DNA of 34,988 bases from Phycisphaerales bacterium UBA2402. GTDB lineage: Bacteria > Planctomycetota > Phycisphaerae > Phycisphaerales > UBA1924. The position numbers and the translations under genes are program-made. Numbering within the stretch: the stretch's first letter is position 1; the number at the start of each line of letters is the position of its first letter. Positions 26,255-34,746 of this stretch are shown one piece after another. The stretch is from NCBI GenBank assembly GCA_002343715.1, contig DDSA01000275.1, positions 1-34,988 of the forward strand, given 5' to 3'. A model generated the notes under the pieces. The model ran no database searches and was not told where the DNA came from. It was given only the letters and a program-made list of their open reading frames with translations.

Positions 26255-27283
26255 ATGGCCGGTGCATCGCCACAACCCCGTTCCACTCTGCCGGCGCTCC
26301 GCCCCCGGCGGAAGTGGCCGATCGTGTGGTGCTTCTGGGCCGTGCAGACGCTTTTTATCTTTGCATTCTTCCCGATGCTGGATGTTCTGGCGGGCGGGAC
26401 ATGGGCCGATTTCCTTGATTTCTTCGATGACGCGGATTATGTCTTCTTCGCCGCCTCGTACGCCGTCTGCGTGACGTTGATCCAGGGGGCGTTTCTCGCC
26501 CCGATCGCGCGGCCCCGGGTCAAGGATGATCCTCGGCCCGGTCTGTCGCGGTTCCTCGTCTGCGGCATGGGCATCGGCGTGGTGGCGGGGATGGTCGCTA
26601 GTTTCGCGCTGTTTGCGGGGGATGTCCTCAACATCATTCCCGGCTCTCCCGATGGCCGCGGTGTTTCCGTGATCGTGTTCTCAACGGCGGTGGTCGTGGG
26701 GCCGATTGCCGTTGTCCTGCTTCGCGCGAAGTATCGGGACGGTCTGCCCGCGGGCATCAGCACGCTCTTCGCCGCGATGCTGGCCGGGCTGTTGCTGACG
26801 GGCACGTTGTTACTGATCCTCGACGCCGCGGAGTTGGCACAGGAAGCGATGGGGGTGTCCGATCCTGACATGCCGGACTGGCTCTGGAAGTTCTCCTTTC
26901 TCGCCGGGCCGGTGGTGGGGTGGATCGCGGCCACACCGCTGATCCTGGGATTCGTGCGCCGCGGCCATCCGGAATCACAGTTGTCGCGCCTGGCCAATGC
27001 CATCTTCATCGGCACGCTGATCGAGGCTGTGATCACCATCCCGATCTACGTGATGGTGCGGCGAAAGAGCATGTGCTACTGCGCGGAGGGTTCGTTCTGG
27101 TCCCTCATCATCTTTGGGAGCGTGGGTCTGGTAGCGCTGGGGCCGGCGATGTACCTGCTGCCGATCGGCAAGCGCCGCCGGCGGCTCACCGACGGTTGCT
27201 GCCCGGCCTGTGGTTATGACCTGCGGAGCACCCCGGAAGCACCGCGTTGCCCGGAGTGCGGGGCGGGGTGGCGTGATGCATAG
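26255..27283 (+). CDS. Eight-helix membrane protein with C-terminal zinc ribbon
   Basis: A 342-residue protein of unknown function. About eight hydrophobic helices are visible, beginning with WPIVWCFWAVQTLFIFAFF and ending with FWSLIIFGSVGLVALGPAMY. They are followed by a basic segment (GKRRRRL) and a cytoplasmic zinc-ribbon motif: CPAC, twelve residues (GYDLRSTPEAPR), then CPEC. This short ribbon recurs at the ends of many unrelated planctomycete membrane proteins. The ATG at 26255 gives a short basic N-terminus (PRSTLPALRPRRKW); an earlier ATG at 26174 would add 27 uncharacteristic residues. It ends 12 bp from the stop of the convergent esterase gene. Confidence 0.82.
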   Translation: MAGASPQPRSTLPALRPRRKWPIVWCFWAVQTLFIFAFFPMLDVLAGGTWADFLDFFDDADYVFFAASYAVCVTLIQGAFLAPIARPRVKDDPRPGLSRFLVCGMGIGVVAGMVASFALFAGDVLNIIPGSPDGRGVSVIVFSTAVVVGPIAVVLLRAKYRDGLPAGISTLFAAMLAGLLLTGTLLLILDAAELAQEAMGVSDPDMPDWLWKFSFLAGPVVGWIAATPLILGFVRRGHPESQLSRLANAIFIGTLIEAVITIPIYVMVRRKSMCYCAEGSFWSLIIFGSVGLVALGPAMYLLPIGKRRRRLTDGCCPACGYDLRSTPEAPRCPECGAGWRDA

Positions 27284-27295
27284 GAAGCAGGCCGA

Positions 27296-28810
27296 TCATG
27301 GCCCCTGCCGCGGTTCGGCGTTGCGCCGGTAGGCCAGAAGCCACTCGAAGGCTTCCGGCAGGTGGTCGCCGACGATGAAGGTGTGTCCGTTCCCGGTCTT
27401 TTCGCGGAACTCGACCGGCAGGCCCGCCCCGGCCGCGGCCTGTGCCATGGGACGAAGTCGCGAAGCGGGGATCAACGGATCGATTTCCCCCGCGATGAAG
27501 AGCATCGGACAGATCGCTTTTTCTTTGCCGACCTGTCCGCCCGCGAAACAGACGACCGCGGCGATCTGTCCGGCGTGCCGCTGCGCGAGCGAAGAGGCCG
27601 CTCCCGCCCCCATCGAGTGGCCGATGACGTAGATGCGATCGGGATCGGTGTCGTACCAGTCGCCGAGCGCCGAGACCAGCCGTGTCAAGTTGCTGCCGCT
27701 CGCCATGAGCGCCCCGGTGGCGGGGCTGGCGATGACCAGACCATCCTCGCTCGACAGTCGGGAGAGCGCACCGGCTCCGTAGCCGCGGAAGAACATGCTT
27801 TCATCACCCCCGGCGCCGTGCAAGGCGATGATCAGAGGGCGCTTGACACCCGGCTTCGCGGGCGTCGCGCTCGCCCAACAGGCGATGGGGGAAAGTCGTT
27901 TCTGCCCTTCCGCCACCGGCTCACCACCCAGCGTGAACCACCACGTCCCATCGAGCGGGTAGGGATCGCGCCCCGCTTCAAGCTCCGAGATTTCACGGTT
28001 CACATCGGCGGGCAGAGTGCCGAAATCAGCCAGAAACTCCGCGGAGTTGGAACGGCCGGGGGTGTCGGTCAGGAGTCGGTTCCGCGATGCGGCGGCCTCC
28101 AGCGAAGCGGGCTTCACCTTCCCGGCCAACGCGGCGAGGCGTGGGGCATTCGCGACCCGGATCGCCGCGAGGGACGACTCGACCGTCCAGAGCGTCTCGT
28201 ACGCGAGCGGCACGCCGCGCGTATCGGCGAGTGTCAGGGTCCAGCGTCCGGGGCGGGCTCCGATCACGCCCGCGAGTTCCTTCAGGCCCGTTGATAGATC
28301 AGCGCTGATCATCTCAGCGGGGTGAGCCTCGACATTCACAGGCGCGTTCGCCCCCGCGACGATGCCGGGTTGATCGAGGGACGCGATCAGTTGCACACTG
28401 ACCTTCGCTGCCTCCTGCCCGGCGTAGGGGCGGATCGATACCAGCGACAGTCGGGGCGGGGCTTCGCCTTTCACCCACAGCCGGGGTGCGGCTTCCATTA
28501 CCATCGGTTGATCGATGGGTCCGGGCGGAGGCAGGTCGGGGAACGTGAGCCGGGCCGACATGAGCCTCAGCGTGCCGATGGCCTCGCCGAAAGCCAGCCG
28601 GAAGAAGGCGGTGGTGGCGCTATCGAACTCGCGGTTGGCACGCTGTATCGCGTCGGGTGTTGGGGCCGCGGCCGATTGCGAAGCGGTCCACGCCCGGTCG
28701 GCCTCCAGGTACCACGCCGCGAGCACATCGCGCCCCACCACGGGTGAGACCTGCGCCTTCACGACCGACGCCAGTGTGATCGCCACAACACCGGACCAAC
28801 GAATGAGCAT
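27296..28810 (-). CDS. Secreted alpha/beta-hydrolase (esterase/depolymerase-like)
   Basis: A 504-residue exported protein. Signal peptide about 1-19 (LIRWSGVVAITLASVVKAQ). Residues 20-310 are an extended N-terminal region with no family I recognise. The C-terminal hydrolase domain (about 322-495) has an oxyanion-loop segment ALHGAGGDES, nucleophile Ser399 in VIGHSMGAGA, acid Asp444 in AGEIDPLIP and base His476 in TGNGHTFI. The layout resembles PHB-depolymerase or feruloyl-esterase-like (LpqC-type) hydrolases that cleave esters outside the cytoplasm. Substrate cannot be inferred. The start ATG at 28810 begins the signal peptide. The gene runs divergently from mqnA across a 90-bp space. Confidence 0.85.
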   Translation of the reverse strand: MLIRWSGVVAITLASVVKAQVSPVVGRDVLAAWYLEADRAWTASQSAAAPTPDAIQRANREFDSATTAFFRLAFGEAIGTLRLMSARLTFPDLPPPGPIDQPMVMEAAPRLWVKGEAPPRLSLVSIRPYAGQEAAKVSVQLIASLDQPGIVAGANAPVNVEAHPAEMISADLSTGLKELAGVIGARPGRWTLTLADTRGVPLAYETLWTVESSLAAIRVANAPRLAALAGKVKPASLEAAASRNRLLTDTPGRSNSAEFLADFGTLPADVNREISELEAGRDPYPLDGTWWFTLGGEPVAEGQKRLSPIACWASATPAKPGVKRPLIIALHGAGGDESMFFRGYGAGALSRLSSEDGLVIASPATGALMASGSNLTRLVSALGDWYDTDPDRIYVIGHSMGAGAASSLAQRHAGQIAAVVCFAGGQVGKEKAICPMLFIAGEIDPLIPASRLRPMAQAAAGAGLPVEFREKTGNGHTFIVGDHLPEAFEWLLAYRRNAEPRQGP

Positions 28811-28900
28811 GAGCGAGTGTACCGCGCCACGGAGGCGTTCGGGCGGCCGTTCACGATTGGAGCCTGCAAGCCCCGTGCCCCACCCCTCTACCCTCCCGGC

Positions 28901-29704
28901 ATGGAACCCGTGCGCATCGCCTGTGTGCGATACCTCAACACAGCGCCGCTGATCGAAGGTCTCGACAGGGCCGAAGGCGTGACCCTGCTCCCCGCGGTCC
29001 CATCGCGCATCGCCGATCTGGTGGCGACCGGTGAGGCCGATATCGGTCTGGTGTCCGTGGTCGATGCGGCATCGATGCCGTTGGCCGTGGTGCCGTGCGG
29101 CATGATCGGCAGTGACGGCCCCACGCTCACCGTGCGGCTGTTTTCAACGGTGCCGCTCGACCGCATCACACGTCTGCACACGGACTCGGAGAGTCACACA
29201 TCGGTCATCCTCGCCCGCGTGCTGCTGGCGATGCTCCACGGAGCGCGTCCGGAAGTGATCGAGTTTGACGCTTGTGGGGCGAACGGGCAATGGCCCGAGT
29301 CCGTGCTCCTGATCGGCGACAAAGTCGTCACCGGCCCACCGCCCGCCGATCGCTATCCGCATCAGATGGACCTCGGGGAGGCATGGAAGAACTGGACCGG
29401 CCTCCCTTTCGTGTACGCGGTATGGTCCTGCTGCGAAAAGGATGCCGCGAGCCAGAGGATTCGGTCGGCGGCGGTGCTGCTCGACCGTCAACTCCGACAC
29501 AATCAGACTCGCTTGGAATGGATCGTCGCCAACCGCGCCGCCGCCGCGGGCTGGCCCGCCGAGGTGGCCCGCCGTTATCTCGGCGACCTGCTCCGATATC
29601 GAGTCGGGCCGCAGGAACGGCGGGCGATCGAACGATTCCTGACGTTAGCGAGGGAACTGGAACTCCTCGCCCCGCGTAACGTGATATGGGCTTGGCAGCC
29701 GTAA
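28901..29704 (+). CDS. mqnA: Chorismate dehydratase (futalosine menaquinone pathway)
   Basis: A 267-residue MqnA/MqnD-family protein. The opening MEPVRIACVRYLNTAPLIEG matches the MqnA start (xxxYLNTxPL), followed by SRIADLVATGEADIGLVSVV, typical of its periplasmic-binding-protein-like fold. MqnA removes water from chorismate to give 3-enolpyruvylbenzoate, the first step of the futalosine route to menaquinone. Length and motifs favour MqnA over MqnD, although no other mqn gene is in the window. The ATG at 28901 was chosen because it starts the conserved strand directly. It lies 45 bp upstream of the sigma-like gene on the same strand. Confidence 0.88.
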   Translation: MEPVRIACVRYLNTAPLIEGLDRAEGVTLLPAVPSRIADLVATGEADIGLVSVVDAASMPLAVVPCGMIGSDGPTLTVRLFSTVPLDRITRLHTDSESHTSVILARVLLAMLHGARPEVIEFDACGANGQWPESVLLIGDKVVTGPPPADRYPHQMDLGEAWKNWTGLPFVYAVWSCCEKDAASQRIRSAAVLLDRQLRHNQTRLEWIVANRAAAAGWPAEVARRYLGDLLRYRVGPQERRAIERFLTLARELELLAPRNVIWAWQP

Positions 29705-29749
29705 GGGCGATGCCGCGCGCCCGACCAGAACCGCCCGACGCCCAACGCC

Positions 29750-31624
29750 GTGCCACCACTGCCCCGATTGAACATCTCGACGCTCGCGGCACTCGAAGAG
29801 CGCCTCCGGGTCATGCCGAAGGAGACGCTGCTGCGCGATATCGCCAGGGCCGAGGGCCTGGCCGAACAGGTCGAAGATGACGGCACGTATCCCGAGGATT
29901 GGGTGGTCTTCCGTGTCACCGGCACTCGCCCCGATGTGAAAGAGCCGGCGATGATCGTGGGCGCGGCTCTGAAGGCCGATCTTTCTTCGCTGGTCGAGCG
30001 CCTCTGCGATGCCGGGCGACTCTGTTCTTCGGATTTCGAGCCTAACACGCTGATCGATGCCGATGCCCTGTGCAGACGCTGGCGCATGAGCCGCCAGACC
30101 CTCAGCCGCCTTCGTCGTCGCGGGCTGGTGGCCCGACGCGTCCTCGGAGAGACCGGCAAGCCGCGCCTGATGTTCTCGCTCGAGGCGGTGGACAGATTCG
30201 CGGAGAAGAACAGGGAAGCCGTTGCGCGCAGCGCGGAGTATTCCCGCATGGGGCCGGAGGTGGAGGCCAGAGTCGTCAAGCGGGCGGCCCGTTACAAGCG
30301 GCTCCTCGGCCTGTCGCTCAACGCGGCCGCTGCCCGCATCGCCGAGCGATTCGGGCGGAGTCACGAGGCCATCCGCCAGGTTCTGAAGCGCTACGAGCGA
30401 GCGGCCGCGAAACCGGTGCTCGTGGGTGCCGGGGCCAACGGTCGCTCGGGTGTGTTCGCGATGGTCAACGGTAACGGCGGTAGCGGGAACAGCGGCATCT
30501 ACCCCGCCCTGGGCCTGCCGCCCGGACCGATTTTCAACGAGGCCGCGCCGCTCACCGAGGAGCGTCGCGAGGCGGTCTTCCGGGCGTGGCGGCTGGGCAT
30601 CGACCCGCGCGTGATCTGCAAGACGTATCGCCGCTCTCGCGCCGCGGCGCGGCGTGCCGTGAACGTGGCGAGGGCCAACCGCCTGACCGAGTTGCTACGC
30701 CGCGGGGCCTTGACCCATGCGGTCCCGATCGAACCCCCGAAAAACTCAGTCCGTGCAAAACTCACGGCCAAGGCCGAACAGGCACGGGGCTCTCTGACAC
30801 GTCGAAAGCCGGAACTTTCTCCCCTGGACCAGGTGCCGGCGAACGCCGGCCTGGGAGTCGGCGTGCCGCGGACCATCAACGATCTCATCGCGCTGGGCCG
30901 CGCGAACACGCCGCCGATCGGGGTGGAAGAGCGGGCGCGTCTCGCGGCCTATCAACACCTGCGGACCAGGGCGGCGGAACTGACCTTCGGATTGGATCGC
31001 CTCTTTCCCGCGGCCATCACGCTCGATCAGATCGAAACGTACCTTCGCTGGGCGGCGCGCCTGAAGGTCGAGTTGGTGCGTTCGCAGTTCCGACTGATCG
31101 TCGAAACATTGGAAGGACGTTTCGAGCGGAAACTGGAGGACGTTCCACGCTCCAAGATGCCGCGGCTGCTCATGGACGCCGTACGCACCGTGGGCGAGGT
31201 GATCGACGGCGTGGACCCGTCGCACGCGGGCCGTCTGGCGGCGCCCGTCGGTTTGGCGCTGGACAAACTCGCGGTTCGGTGGATCAAGGACCTCGCCCCC
31301 GTGACACTCCCGCCGGGCACGCGGCTGCGGGCCTCGCCCTTGTTGCCCAACGCGCCCGATGTCGAGGACTGGTCGCGGACAATCGCCCCGTGGCAGCGAT
31401 GGCTGGAACCTCATTTCCGTACCCGCGACGCGGTGGAGAAAGGGCTTGTGCCCGAGGTGGAGCGTGACTTTCTCAGCCGGCGATTCGGGTGGTACGGCGG
31501 CCCGCCGCGGACACTGTCGGAACTGGGCGATGCGTTCGGGCTCAGCCCCATCCGCGTGGTGGTCTTCGAGCAGCGTGCCCTGCGCGGCGCCCGCCTGGTG
31601 TGGCGTGCAACGCAGGGGCGTTGA
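29750..31624 (+). CDS. Divergent sigma-70-like multi-HTH transcription factor
   Basis: A 624-residue protein. The C-terminus (about 570-616) reads VERDFLSRRFGWYGGPPRTL then SELGDAFGLSPIRVVVFEQRAL, closely the pattern of sigma-70 region 4. About 434-460 (LKVELVRSQFRLIVETLEGRF) resembles region 2.1, and about 470-515 (VRTVGEVIDGVDPSHAGRLA ... LAVRWIKD) resembles a degenerate region 2.3-2.4. Three further helix-turn-helix-like segments precede these: about 104-130 (LCRRWRMSRQTLSRLRRRGL), about 190-215 (AAARIAERFGRSHEAIRQVL) and about 280-305 (DPRVICKTYRRSRAAARRAV). A Gly/Asn-rich linker (about 225-250) separates the second and third. No known family fits the whole. Start GTG at 29750 is tentative and has no ribosome site; ATG at 29816 is an alternative. 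Likely role: alternative or accessory transcription factor. Confidence 0.75.
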   Translation: MPPLPRLNISTLAALEERLRVMPKETLLRDIARAEGLAEQVEDDGTYPEDWVVFRVTGTRPDVKEPAMIVGAALKADLSSLVERLCDAGRLCSSDFEPNTLIDADALCRRWRMSRQTLSRLRRRGLVARRVLGETGKPRLMFSLEAVDRFAEKNREAVARSAEYSRMGPEVEARVVKRAARYKRLLGLSLNAAAARIAERFGRSHEAIRQVLKRYERAAAKPVLVGAGANGRSGVFAMVNGNGGSGNSGIYPALGLPPGPIFNEAAPLTEERREAVFRAWRLGIDPRVICKTYRRSRAAARRAVNVARANRLTELLRRGALTHAVPIEPPKNSVRAKLTAKAEQARGSLTRRKPELSPLDQVPANAGLGVGVPRTINDLIALGRANTPPIGVEERARLAAYQHLRTRAAELTFGLDRLFPAAITLDQIETYLRWAARLKVELVRSQFRLIVETLEGRFERKLEDVPRSKMPRLLMDAVRTVGEVIDGVDPSHAGRLAAPVGLALDKLAVRWIKDLAPVTLPPGTRLRASPLLPNAPDVEDWSRTIAPWQRWLEPHFRTRDAVEKGLVPEVERDFLSRRFGWYGGPPRTLSELGDAFGLSPIRVVVFEQRALRGARLVWRATQGR

Positions 31625-31632
31625 GCCGAGGC

Positions 31633-33327
31633 CTACGAACCCGGCGAGAGTGTTTCGGCCGGGTCCGGCCCGTCGGTGCTCGGCGCGTTGACCGGCTCCC
31701 AACTCACCTTGTCGGCACCCAACAGCGTGCCCGTGGCGAAGGCCAGGTCGATCTGGGCGATCTCGTGATCGGTCAGCGCTCGGATCTCGGCGGATTGCGC
31801 ATCGGCCAGCCGGGCCGCCTGGTCCAGCACGTTGGTTGAGGTGCTGCTGCCCACGTCGAACTGCCGCTGCTCGGCGAGCAGCGCCCGGGTGTTGAGGATG
31901 ACCGCCTGCCGGGCCGCGAGGATGCGCTGCCAGGTGCCGTCGATGGTGTCAAGAGCGTTGAGGACCTCCTGACGGATCGCTTGTTCGCGGGCCTCACGCG
32001 TGGAGAGGCGCTGTGTTCTGGCCAGGATCGCCTCGCGGAGACGCGCTCTTGCCGCGTCGTTCCCGATGGGGATCTGGAAGTTCAGCCCCAGTTCCCAATC
32101 CTCGTACTTGTTGTCGCGCAGCACGTCGAAACTGTCCCCGGCGGTGCCGCCCAGGCCGTTCACGCGGTAGGTGTAATCGAGGGTGAAGAGCGGCAGCATC
32201 TGATCCCGCTGGAAGCCGATCCTCGCGGCGTCGGCGGCCAGTTGCAGTTCCAACTCCAGCATCTCCATCCGTTGGGCGAGGGCGAACTCGCAGACCTTCG
32301 CCGCGTCGAAGACGAACTCCACGGGGTCGGGCTGGGTCTTTGGATCGAGCATCGTGGGGGAGTCCACATCGAGGCCCGGCATGTTGAGGATGCGCTTGAG
32401 TTCGCGCTGCTGAAGACGCAGGACGTTCTGCACCGAGATGATGTCGGTCAGCCGATCGGAGACTCCGGCCTGCGCCCGCGTCACCTCGATCTCGGGGGCG
32501 CTGCCCGCGTTCACCCGGCGCTGGGCGCGGGCGAGTTGCTCCGCCGCGACCTCGTACTGCTGCTGGCGGACCTTGAGTTCCTCGCGGGCCTGATACATGC
32601 GCCAATAGGCACGATCCGCGGCGGCCAACTGGCGGATGACCTCGAGCTTGGTGCGTGTTTCGCTCGCCTGCTGGTTGTACCCCGCGATGCGCAGCGAGGT
32701 GGTGTTGACGCGCCGACCCGCGTTGCGGAGCAGGTTGTGCGAGATCGAAAAGGCCAGGTCGCTCGTGTACGCGGGGTTGAGCGTGGAGAACTGATTGTCC
32801 GTCTCGTTGCGGGCCATGGGCAGGGCGACGGTGACGCTCCCGCCCGTGCGCATCGGGATCGTGACGCCCGGCTCGACAAAGGCGAACTCACTCTGGGCCG
32901 AATCGAGTTCGGAGGCCGTGGCGCTGTCGAGGTCGCGGAAGGCCGCACGGGTCTGGAAGGTCGCTTCCCACGCCGCGTCCTCCGCGCTCACGCGCTGGGC
33001 CGCGATCGCGGGGTCGATGAACGCGACCTTGAGGTTGAGGTTGTTCTCCAGCGTGCTCTTTCGGCATTCCTCGAGCGAGAGTTCTCGAACGGCGAGCCCC
33101 TCGAAGCGCCGGCGAACCGTCGCCGCCGTGTCGGGGGGCGAGTCGCTCGGCGGTTTCTGGTATTGACGGATATCGCCGGGCTGGATGTCACGCAACCGCT
33201 CCAGGGCCACGCGTTTCGCGTAATCCTCCTCCGCTTGAGAGAACGGGTTGTAGGGAGACGTGCAGCCCGCGAGCAGGACGAGCGCGGCGGTGCAGGCGAT
33301 GTTTCGATGGGCTGGGTGACGGGTCAT
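31633..33327 (-). CDS. TolC-family outer-membrane lipoprotein
   Basis: A 564-residue protein. Lipobox LLAGC near residues 18-22 marks a lipoprotein. Two TolC-like halves follow, each with long heptad-type helices: AADRAYWRMYQAREELKVRQ ... EQLARAQRRVNAGSAPEIEV in the first, and REQAIRQEVLNALDTIDGTW ... LLAEQRQFDVGSSTSTNVLD in the second. Between them lie beta-barrel-type strands (SVTVALPMARNETDN, GLNFQIPIGNDAA). Such proteins form the outer-membrane exit duct of type I secretion or RND/MFS efflux systems. No adaptor or pump gene is adjacent. A 169-bp space upstream (33328-33496) contains no other gene and no clear promoter. It converges on the sigma-like gene with 8 bp between the stops. Confidence 0.88.
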   Translation of the reverse strand: MTRHPAHRNIACTAALVLLAGCTSPYNPFSQAEEDYAKRVALERLRDIQPGDIRQYQKPPSDSPPDTAATVRRRFEGLAVRELSLEECRKSTLENNLNLKVAFIDPAIAAQRVSAEDAAWEATFQTRAAFRDLDSATASELDSAQSEFAFVEPGVTIPMRTGGSVTVALPMARNETDNQFSTLNPAYTSDLAFSISHNLLRNAGRRVNTTSLRIAGYNQQASETRTKLEVIRQLAAADRAYWRMYQAREELKVRQQQYEVAAEQLARAQRRVNAGSAPEIEVTRAQAGVSDRLTDIISVQNVLRLQQRELKRILNMPGLDVDSPTMLDPKTQPDPVEFVFDAAKVCEFALAQRMEMLELELQLAADAARIGFQRDQMLPLFTLDYTYRVNGLGGTAGDSFDVLRDNKYEDWELGLNFQIPIGNDAARARLREAILARTQRLSTREAREQAIRQEVLNALDTIDGTWQRILAARQAVILNTRALLAEQRQFDVGSSTSTNVLDQAARLADAQSAEIRALTDHEIAQIDLAFATGTLLGADKVSWEPVNAPSTDGPDPAETLSPGS

Positions 33328-33496
33328 GCGGACATCAAGGGCAGGGCTATCGGGAGAGGCAGGCGTGCCGAGGTGCTGATCCGAGGAGTTCGGTGAACAG
33401 GGAGAGTACGGGCCGCGGTGGTCGGGCTTGCACTGTTTGTTGGCGTTCGAGACGGTGAAGTTTCAGGAACGAAAAGCCCGCTCCTGGAACGCCGAG

Positions 33497-34159
33497 TCAG
33501 GGTTGAAGACGAACCGGCACACTCCACGCATCGGCCACCCGTTCCCAGACCGCGCGATCGTGCAATCGTCCATCGCCGCCCTGCCAGAGTTCGATGCGTG
33601 CGATGCGGATGCGCCAGCCGCCCCAGTGCGGCGGGCGAGGGATGTCAGCCTTGATCGTGTCGTCGGTCAGGGCTTCGATGGGCACGCCGAAGCGGAGCAT
33701 GACCTCGCCCACGCGCTCCATGAGCGCCTCGCGGCTCTCGATCGGGCGGCTCTGCTCACTCGCCCACGCCCCCAAGCGGGAGATCACGCGGCGCGAGACG
33801 AAGTACGCATCGCTCTCGGCCTCGCCCGTGCGGGTTGCCGTCCCCTCGATACGGACCTGGCGGTCGGCGTGGTCCCAGTGAAAGACAGCCGCCACGCGCG
33901 GATGCTCCGAGATTTCGCCGCCCTTGCGGCTGGTGTAGTTTGTGAAAAAAACAATGGCGTCATCTTCGATCTGCTTGCAAAGCACGATCCGGGCCGAGGG
34001 GCCGCCATCAGGCCCGACTGTGCAGAGCGAGAAGGCGTTGGGGTTGGGCTGGTTGCCGTCGGCGCGGGCCTGATCGAACCACGCCCGGAAGATGGGCATG
34101 GGGTTCGGCGGCAGCGGGTCGCGGAGGGCTTCGTCGGAGTCGTGTGTGCGTATGTTCAC
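33497..34159 (-). CDS. pdxH: Pyridoxamine 5'-phosphate oxidase
   Basis: A 220-residue FMN-dependent oxidase making pyridoxal 5'-phosphate from PNP or PMP, the last step of PLP synthesis and salvage. Signatures seen: SARIVLCKQIEDDAIVFFTN (FMN-binding strand region), RKGGEISEHPRVAAVFHW, RLGAWASEQSRPIESREAL and the family pattern IELWQGGDGRLHDR near the C-terminus. The start is a GTG that overlaps the stop of the preceding mobA gene as GTGA, so translation is probably coupled. Length is normal for the family. PLP made here would serve, among others, threonine synthase in the same window. Confidence 0.95.
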   Translation of the reverse strand: MNIRTHDSDEALRDPLPPNPMPIFRAWFDQARADGNQPNPNAFSLCTVGPDGGPSARIVLCKQIEDDAIVFFTNYTSRKGGEISEHPRVAAVFHWDHADRQVRIEGTATRTGEAESDAYFVSRRVISRLGAWASEQSRPIESREALMERVGEVMLRFGVPIEALTDDTIKADIPRPPHWGGWRIRIARIELWQGGDGRLHDRAVWERVADAWSVPVRLQP

Positions 34160-34746
34160 GGTGGATTGTTCGCGGCGCTGGCCCGGTGCGATGCGGCATC
34201 ATCGAGCGTATTGATATTGAATGCGTCCGAGGGGTTGATCCGCACGGCCCGGAGTTTCGTGGACGAAATCGCCCGGTGCAGTGAACGATCACCCAGGAGG
34301 GCCTGGCGCAGCGGTGTGATCGCGCCCGTTCGGTACAGGCCGATGCAGGGCTGAGGCCGATCCGTCACGGCCCAGACGGCCCAGGCTTCGGGGTGAGCAT
34401 CGGCCTCGGCCAGCACGAGCAGGAGAGCGGCGGGGGTGATCGCGGGTAGATCCCCGGCGAGGACACAGACGCCCCCGGCATCGGGTGTGGACTCGAGGGC
34501 GCTCAGAATGCCGCCCGCCGGACCCGCGCCCGGGTGCAGGTCGGCGAGCACCCCATCGGCCCGCGCTGCGAGAAACTCGTCCACCTGTCCGACAAGCATG
34601 ACGCGCGGGCCGAAGACGCCCCGCAGCGCCGCGATGGGACGATCAATCAACCACCCATCGCCGAACGGCTCGCGGAGCTTGTCGCGTCCGAAGCGGCGCG
34701 AGAACCCCCCGCACAGAACAATGGGGATGATGGTGCTCAGGTCCAT
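34156..34746 (-). CDS. mobA: Molybdenum cofactor guanylyltransferase (MobA-like)
   Basis: A 196-residue nucleotidyltransferase-fold protein. The N-terminal glycine-rich loop VLCGGFSRRFGRDKL matches the MobA signature (LAGGxSxRMGxDK). VLADLHPGAGPAGGILSALE and CVLAGDLPAI follow, the latter holding the Mg/GTP aspartate. MobA adds GMP to Mo-molybdopterin to form MGD. MobA-like enzymes using CTP (MocA) are similar, so the exact nucleotide is inferred from the neighbouring moeA. The start at 34746 overlaps the end of moeA by 10 bp; an upstream in-frame start at 34899 would run inside moeA. The gene ends with a 4-bp overlap with pdxH. Confidence 0.85.
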   Translation of the reverse strand: MDLSTIIPIVLCGGFSRRFGRDKLREPFGDGWLIDRPIAALRGVFGPRVMLVGQVDEFLAARADGVLADLHPGAGPAGGILSALESTPDAGGVCVLAGDLPAITPAALLLVLAEADAHPEAWAVWAVTDRPQPCIGLYRTGAITPLRQALLGDRSLHRAISSTKLRAVRINPSDAFNINTLDDAASHRASAANNPP

